A stretch of 9,118 bases of DNA from contig DASQWR010000128.1 of NCBI GenBank assembly GCA_035640155.1, positions 1 through 9,118 of the forward strand, read 5' to 3'. Positions 6,128 to 9,118 of the stretch are shown here, one piece after another (positions within the stretch are counted from its first letter, which is position 1; each line of letters opens with the position of its first letter). The notes under the pieces were generated by a model. The model searched no databases. It saw only the letters and a list, made by a program, of their open reading frames with translations, and had not been told where the DNA came from. The stretch comes from JALYQB01 sp035640155 (GTDB taxonomy: Bacteria > Actinomycetota > Actinomycetes > Mycobacteriales > Pseudonocardiaceae). A program made the position numbers and the translations under genes.

Positions 6128-6284
6128 TCCGGCGCCGGCCGGGATCAGGGGGCGGGTAGCTCGAACAGCTCGGCGAGGACGTCTTCGCAGCGGCCATGGC
6201 GGCGCCACACCGCCCTCGAGTCCGAAGGCAGCTCGGTTGGCAGGATCAACCGGTCGTCGTTGGTCCGGTGTCGCATCGCGAGGG
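6128..6284. repeat. 157-bp direct repeat, copy 2
   Basis: This is the gap-free partner of 515-671 with 13 differences. Its left edge lies 71 bases upstream of the regulator start and its right edge is the exact point where the AlbA_2-type protein begins. Just beyond the encoded stop is the palindrome CCGGCGCCGG (6129-6138), which in copy 1 is degenerate. Confidence 0.85.
6145..6284 (-). pseudogene. Short tail of the same unrecognised gene as at 532-786
   Basis: Read on the minus strand, this encodes LAMRHRTNDDRLILPTELP, then DSRAVWRRHGRCEDVL, and ends AELFELPAP with TGA at 6145-6147. Only the last 45 or so codons of the gene are present, against about 80 in copy 1. Similarity stops at 6284, where the opposite strand becomes an AlbA_2 gene. 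Nine of the ten differences from copy 1 inside the frame are silent, so the two copies diverged while the gene was still under selection. It has no credible start of its own other than ATG 6276, and I regard it as a gene scar. Confidence 0.6.
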
Positions 6285-7627
6285 CCAAGATCGGCAGGTA
6301 CCTGGCGCCGGGCTTCGAAATCCGTAGCGCGGTCCACTACCTAGACGACGGCAGCGGCCCCCGGCCGGTGGCACTGGTCTGGGTTGCGCCGCACCCCGAC
6401 GGCTGGTGCATCTTCACCCGCAACGGCGACTACACCGACAGCTCGGGCACGGCCCGGACCGCGTTCCGCGCTGGCGATGTGTACGCCCGGCACGGCAGTC
6501 GCAGCGAGCCCTGGGCTCAGAAGGACATCGCCGCCGCCCGCAGCTTGCTGGTCGCCCGGGCCAAGGAGGCCTGGCGCGCCGAGCATGCCGAGGAGACGCA
6601 CAGGGCCCTGCAGGCGGCGCTGTCTGGCGCCGGGATCGCCGCCGGTCCCAGCGCGGCGTTCACTTACCAGCTTGATGCCGCAAGCTTCGAAAGCGCGGCG
6701 GTGGAGCTGCTGCGCCGCGACGACGACGTTCCGGTCCGGCGGATGCTGCGCGTCGCCGTAGCTGACGTCGAGCAGCTGGTGCGGACTGGCGGTGAGCTGG
6801 CGGTCGAAGACCTGACGAGTGCGCTGAACCGGATCACGACGCTGGCCGCGCTGGGCCTGGAGCTGAGGAGGCCAGCGTTCACCACGATGGCCGTGCGTGC
6901 GCTCTTGGACGTCTACGGCTGGGGCGTGGACAGCCAGTACGTCCTGACCTTCGAGCACCTGGCTCTGCCGCGGCTGTGGCTGCGGATCGCTGAGCGCCTC
7001 TACGCACTGGGCAGCCTAGCGGTGCGGCTGCGCGACTGGGCTGCCGTGCGTGACTTGGCGCTAGCCCCGGTCATGGCGCTGCAGCGCGACCCGGGCGAGC
7101 CGCCGCGCTCGACTTGGCACCGGCACGCTCTAACCCAGGCGTCCCGGGGGTACCTGTTCACCGAGAAGACGCCCGAGGGGCATTCGCGAGAGCTGTCGCT
7201 GCTGCTGTTCACCCGGGCCGTTGCTGCCACCGAGGCGGCACTGCGCCCTGATCTGCCCGGGGACCTCGTCCCGCAGCATGGCGGTGCCGACCCTCTGTTG
7301 ACGAACATCTGCCAGTTCGACCTGTTGCTGACGGTGGTGACCGGCATCGCCGTCGGCGCGACCGACGAACGCGGGCTGCTAGCGGTCAGCTACCCCAACT
7401 TCTCGCGTGCTGACGGCAGCCGCGCCAATGGCGTCGTCCCGACCCTGGTGTTCGACCGGGAGGCGCGGCAGGCCTTGGCGCCGGACCTCACCGACCGGCA
7501 GCTCGCTCATGTTCTGCTCCTTACCGACCAGATCGCGCAACGCGAGGGACAGCGCTTCTGGGGCTGGGAGGGCTATACCGACGACGCCGTCCGATTCTTC
7601 ATCGACAGCCAGCTTTCTGGTGGCTGA
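6285..7627 (+). pseudogene. 5'-truncated AlbA_2 (Schlafen-like) DNA-binding domain protein
   Basis: From 6285 the + strand encodes about 447 residues ending at TGA 7625-7627. The first about 80 (YLAPGFEIRSAVHYL, then VALVWVAPHPDGWCIF and FRAGDVYARHGSRSEPW) look like the second half of an AlbA_2/Schlafen-type domain, whose hallmark is a G-D-V-x-x-R-H-G-x-x-S-E-x-W segment. The rest is a mostly helical, unassigned region ending QRFWGWEGYTDDAVRFFIDS. The first half of the AlbA_2 domain and a native start are missing. Upstream the frame stays open to 6116, but only through the antisense of the repeat. A GTG at 6368 is the first conventional start codon after the junction. The remaining frame is intact with good codon use, so the truncation may be recent, or a fusion protein may be made. 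Such proteins are often found near defence genes. Confidence 0.65.
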
Positions 7628-7758
7628 GCCCCCTAGTCACACCCCGATGCCGGCCAGGCACGGGCCGATGAGTCAGTTGGCGGGCATCGTGACTTACCCC
7701 GACGACGGTCCCGATCGAGGATCGCCGCGCGGGCTCAGAGGTGGACAGTGGGCGTGGC
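7628..7758. other. Convergent intergenic gap
   Basis: These 131 bases separate the end of the AlbA_2-type gene (+) from the end of the small repeat protein gene (minus). I see no convincing terminator hairpin, although one is expected between convergent genes, and no small gene. Confidence 0.4.
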
Positions 7759-7989
7759 TCAACCTCTCATGCGGTAGATCGTCTGCCCGGAGTTGGAGTC
7801 GACGACCCGGTGATCACGGATGCGGTATACGGTCTGTCCGGTGCTCGGATCGACGATGCGCTGATCGCGGATGCGGTAGATCGTCTGGCTGGAGTTGGGG
7901 TCGACGACCCGGCTGCCGCGTACGCGGTACGCGAGAACGCCGGTGTTTGCGTCGACTACGCGGTGGCCGTCCCAGGGCTCGTTGCTCAT
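7759..7989 (-). CDS. Small protein of four 17-residue tandem repeats
   Basis: Starting at ATG 7989 the protein is 76 residues: MSNEPWD, four repeats and a final Gly. The repeats are GHRVVDANTGVLAYRVR, GSRVVDPNSSQTIYRIR, DQRIVDPSTGQTVYRIR and DHRVVDSNSGQTIYRMR. The consensus is x-x-R-V-V-D-x-N-[ST]-[GS]-Q-T-[IV]-Y-R-[IV]-R: two short beta strands (RVVD and TIYRIR) joined by a polar turn, so a stack of beta hairpins is likely. It has no signal peptide, membrane segment or cysteine. A longer frame to 8094 is open, but its extra 35 residues are unlike the repeats. No clear ribosome site precedes the ATG. I do not recognise the family and assign no function. Conservation of the pattern despite silent differences between repeats argues that it is a real gene. 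Confidence 0.65.
   Translation of the reverse strand: MSNEPWDGHRVVDANTGVLAYRVRGSRVVDPNSSQTIYRIRDQRIVDPSTGQTVYRIRDHRVVDSNSGQTIYRMRG
7765..7968 (-). repeat. Four in-frame 51-bp tandem repeats
   Basis: Four consecutive 51-base units encode the 17-residue repeats of the small protein. On the + strand the motif GATGCGGTA(G/T)A recurs at unit spacing. The units are clearly diverged at the DNA level, mostly at third codon positions. The array is therefore old and held by protein selection, not a recent slippage product. Confidence 0.75.
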
Positions 7990-8090
7990 GCAGCGGAGTG
8001 TGGCAGCGACCATCGACAGCGTGACGATTCCCGGTCCGGGGGCTCCGCATCGGTGGTTTCGGACGCCATCACAGGACTGGCGCGCCACCG

Positions 8091-8124
8091 GCACCTGCGA
8101 CGTTCGGTCTCACCGGTCAGGTGC
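8091..8124 (-). terminator. Weak candidate terminator hairpin
   Basis: GCACCTG (8091-8097) and CAGGTGC (8118-8124) are exactly complementary with a 20-base loop. The hairpin sits about 20 bases past the stop of the minus-strand gene at 8144-8625. The loop is long and there is no U-run, so this could be chance. Confidence 0.25.
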
Positions 8125-8143
8125 TCGACTTCCGCAGACCACG

Positions 8144-8625
8144 TCATAGGTACGTCAGCACGGCGTCGCCGAGGGCTGTCGCCGCGTCGTGGTGCTGGTA
8201 GCGGGCGTCGACGAGGTACTCCACCGATCCGTCGGGTCTGAGCCGGACGTGGGCGTCGAACCACATGACGTCGTCGAGGCGGGCGTCGTCGCTGGTGTGT
8301 GTGAGCGGGTTCCGCAGCTCGCGGAGTTTTAGGATCGCAGCGTCGAAGGCGGCGAGCGCGTCGACGAGCTCCTGCGACTTGTCGAAGGCTGTGATCGCTT
8401 CCCGCGTGAGGTCCTGGAGTCGCACGAGCTCGTAGACGTAGTAGTCGAGATCGTTGTCGCAGTCGGTCGTGAAGATAGTGACTTCGTGCGGAGTCCCCCG
8501 AGGAGCTTGGGCGCGCCGGCGCTGCGCTCCTCGATTCGGCTGCGCTGTTGCTCGATGCCGGCGACGATCCGCCGAGCGGCGGTAATGAACCGCGACCGGG
8601 CGCGATCCGGATCCTTGGTGACCAT
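8144..8625 (-). pseudogene. Hypothetical protein gene with one frameshift
   Basis: Two overlapping minus-strand frames read as one protein of about 160 residues. The first starts at ATG 8625 (MVTKDPDRARSRFITAARRI, then QQRSRIEERSAGAPKLLGG). The second takes over near 8492-8497 (TPHEVTIFTTDCDNDLDYYV, then LVDALAAFDAAILKLRELRN, ending LGDAVLTYL with TGA at 8144-8146). The switch falls at a run of five G/C (CCCCC on the + strand), a typical indel site. Both halves have good codon use and a soluble, largely helical look, with a more beta-like end (VRLRPDGSVEYLV). I do not recognise the family. If the frameshift is a sequencing error, the gene is intact. If it is real, the second half might still start at GTG 8425. 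Confidence 0.55.
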
Positions 8626-8881
8626 CCGCGCGACGCTACGCCCAGCCTCTCGTCGGGGGCGTCCGTTGGAGGAACCTCATACGGGAACGCTGCAGGTCAC
8701 CGCTGATGCTCGGGCATAGGTGCCCCGTAAGCCCCGTCCGATGATGTGTCTCGGTGGCGGGGGGTTATACGACGCCGCTCGGTGTTCCACGCCCGCGGCC
8801 TACGCTCGGTCCCGGTCATCAGTGGAGCGACGAGTGACCTCCGCGGAGCGGGCAGCCACCCGACTTGACGGGCGTCGCCAC
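8626..8881. other. Intergenic stretch with nothing recognised
   Basis: These 256 bases separate two minus-strand genes. They contain a short perfect palindrome, CTCCGCGGAG, near 8840, but no convincing gene, tRNA, promoter or strong terminator that I can support. Confidence 0.4.
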
Positions 8882-9118
8882 TCACGGGTCGCGCAGCGCC
8901 AGCTGGTAGGCCGACACAGTCGCCTCGGCGCAGGCGGCCCAGGTGAGCCGGGTGGCGTGCGCGCGGCGGCGAGCGGAGCTGGCGGGGTCGCGCCCGGAGC
9001 CGGAGACGGTGATCATCGCGGCGGCCAGCGCGGCCACGTCTCCGGGGGGCACCAGGGTGGCGTGCCCGCCGGCGACCTCGCGCAGCGCTGGCAGGTTGGA
9101 GCACACCACCGGCACCCC
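8882..9118 (-). CDS. C-terminal end of a GT4-type glycosyltransferase (partial)
   Basis: The frame enters from the right edge and ends at TGA 8882-8884, giving the last 78 residues. GVPVVCSNLPALREVAGGHA, followed by TLVPPGDVAALAAAM, is the well-known nucleotide-sugar-binding end of group 1 (GT4, GT-B fold) glycosyltransferases. In it, a Pro-Val-Val-x-S/T segment and an acidic residue, here the Glu of LREVAGG, contact the donor sugar. The tail (RRRAHATRLTWAACAEATVS) is the usual C-terminal helix that packs back on the first domain. Substrate and pathway cannot be inferred because the rest lies outside the window. The MPVV start sometimes called at 9115 is internal. Confidence 0.85.
   Translation of the reverse strand, partial: GVPVVCSNLPALREVAGGHATLVPPGDVAALAAAMITVSGSGRDPASSARRRAHATRLTWAACAEATVSAYQLALRDP

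Noticed and set aside
6128..6284. Insertion-sequence end or phage attachment site
   Set aside because: There are no terminal inverted repeats, transposase, integrase or tRNA. The silent substitution pattern shows that it is the end of a protein gene.
7765..7968. CRISPR array, suggested by regular 51-base periodicity
   Set aside because: The units are contiguous with no spacers, encode an in-frame protein repeat and differ mainly at third codon positions.
7741..8241. 166-codon + strand frame with repeated DAVxRLxGVGVDD units
   Set aside because: It is the antisense reading of the four-repeat minus-strand gene. The minus-strand version has the better repeat conservation and a compact start and stop.
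8697..9104. 135-codon minus-strand frame overlapping the glycosyltransferase end
   Set aside because: It is an Arg/Ala-rich out-of-frame shadow. The GT4 motif is in the other frame.

Overview
The window is very GC-rich, with G/C-biased third codon positions. It carries an actinobacterial-style set: a lipoprotein molybdate-binding protein, a MopI-like HTH-TOBE regulator, an AlbA_2 (Schlafen-like) protein and an actinomycete-type HTH regulator. This points to a high-GC actinomycete chromosome, of the Pseudonocardiales/Geodermatophilales/Streptomycetales kind; genus cannot be read from the sequence.

Layout. 1-145 is the 3' end of an unrecognised gene on the + strand. 146-2886 is a mosaic of broken genes. 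It holds the tail of a minus-strand gene (copy 1 of a 157-bp repeat), the N-terminal part of an HTH regulator, a fused and repeatedly frameshifted C-terminal third of a type I restriction HsdR subunit, and then an intact minimal nucleotidyltransferase (MntA-like) next to a HepT/HEPN partner that has lost its catalytic half. 2874-6057 is a clean, intact minus-strand operon in the order HTH-TOBE regulator, modA, modB, modC: a molybdate ABC importer with its own likely molybdate-responsive regulator. The operon has tight spacing or overlap throughout and an apparent leaderless extended -10 promoter. At 6128-6284 the 157-bp repeat recurs in the same orientation. It abuts a 5'-truncated AlbA_2-type protein (to 7627). 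The right end holds a 76-aa protein made of four 17-residue repeats (7759-7989), a frameshifted hypothetical gene (8144-8625) and the C-terminus of a GT4-type glycosyltransferase that runs off the window (8882-9118), all on the minus strand.

How it fits together. The only complete pathway is molybdate uptake: ModA captures the oxyanion outside the membrane, ModB is the channel, ModC the ATPase, and the regulator probably senses molybdate through its TOBE domain. Around the operon lies what looks like a decaying defence or mobile island (HsdR, MntA-HepT, AlbA_2, HTH). Nearly every gene boundary there is a breakpoint, and two 157-bp direct repeats bracket the operon together with the island's left half. 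I see no transposase, integrase, CRISPR array, tRNA or rRNA. The most interesting points are the paired repeats (9 of 10 coding differences synonymous), the decayed HsdR, the retained antitoxin beside a disarmed toxin, and the small four-repeat protein.
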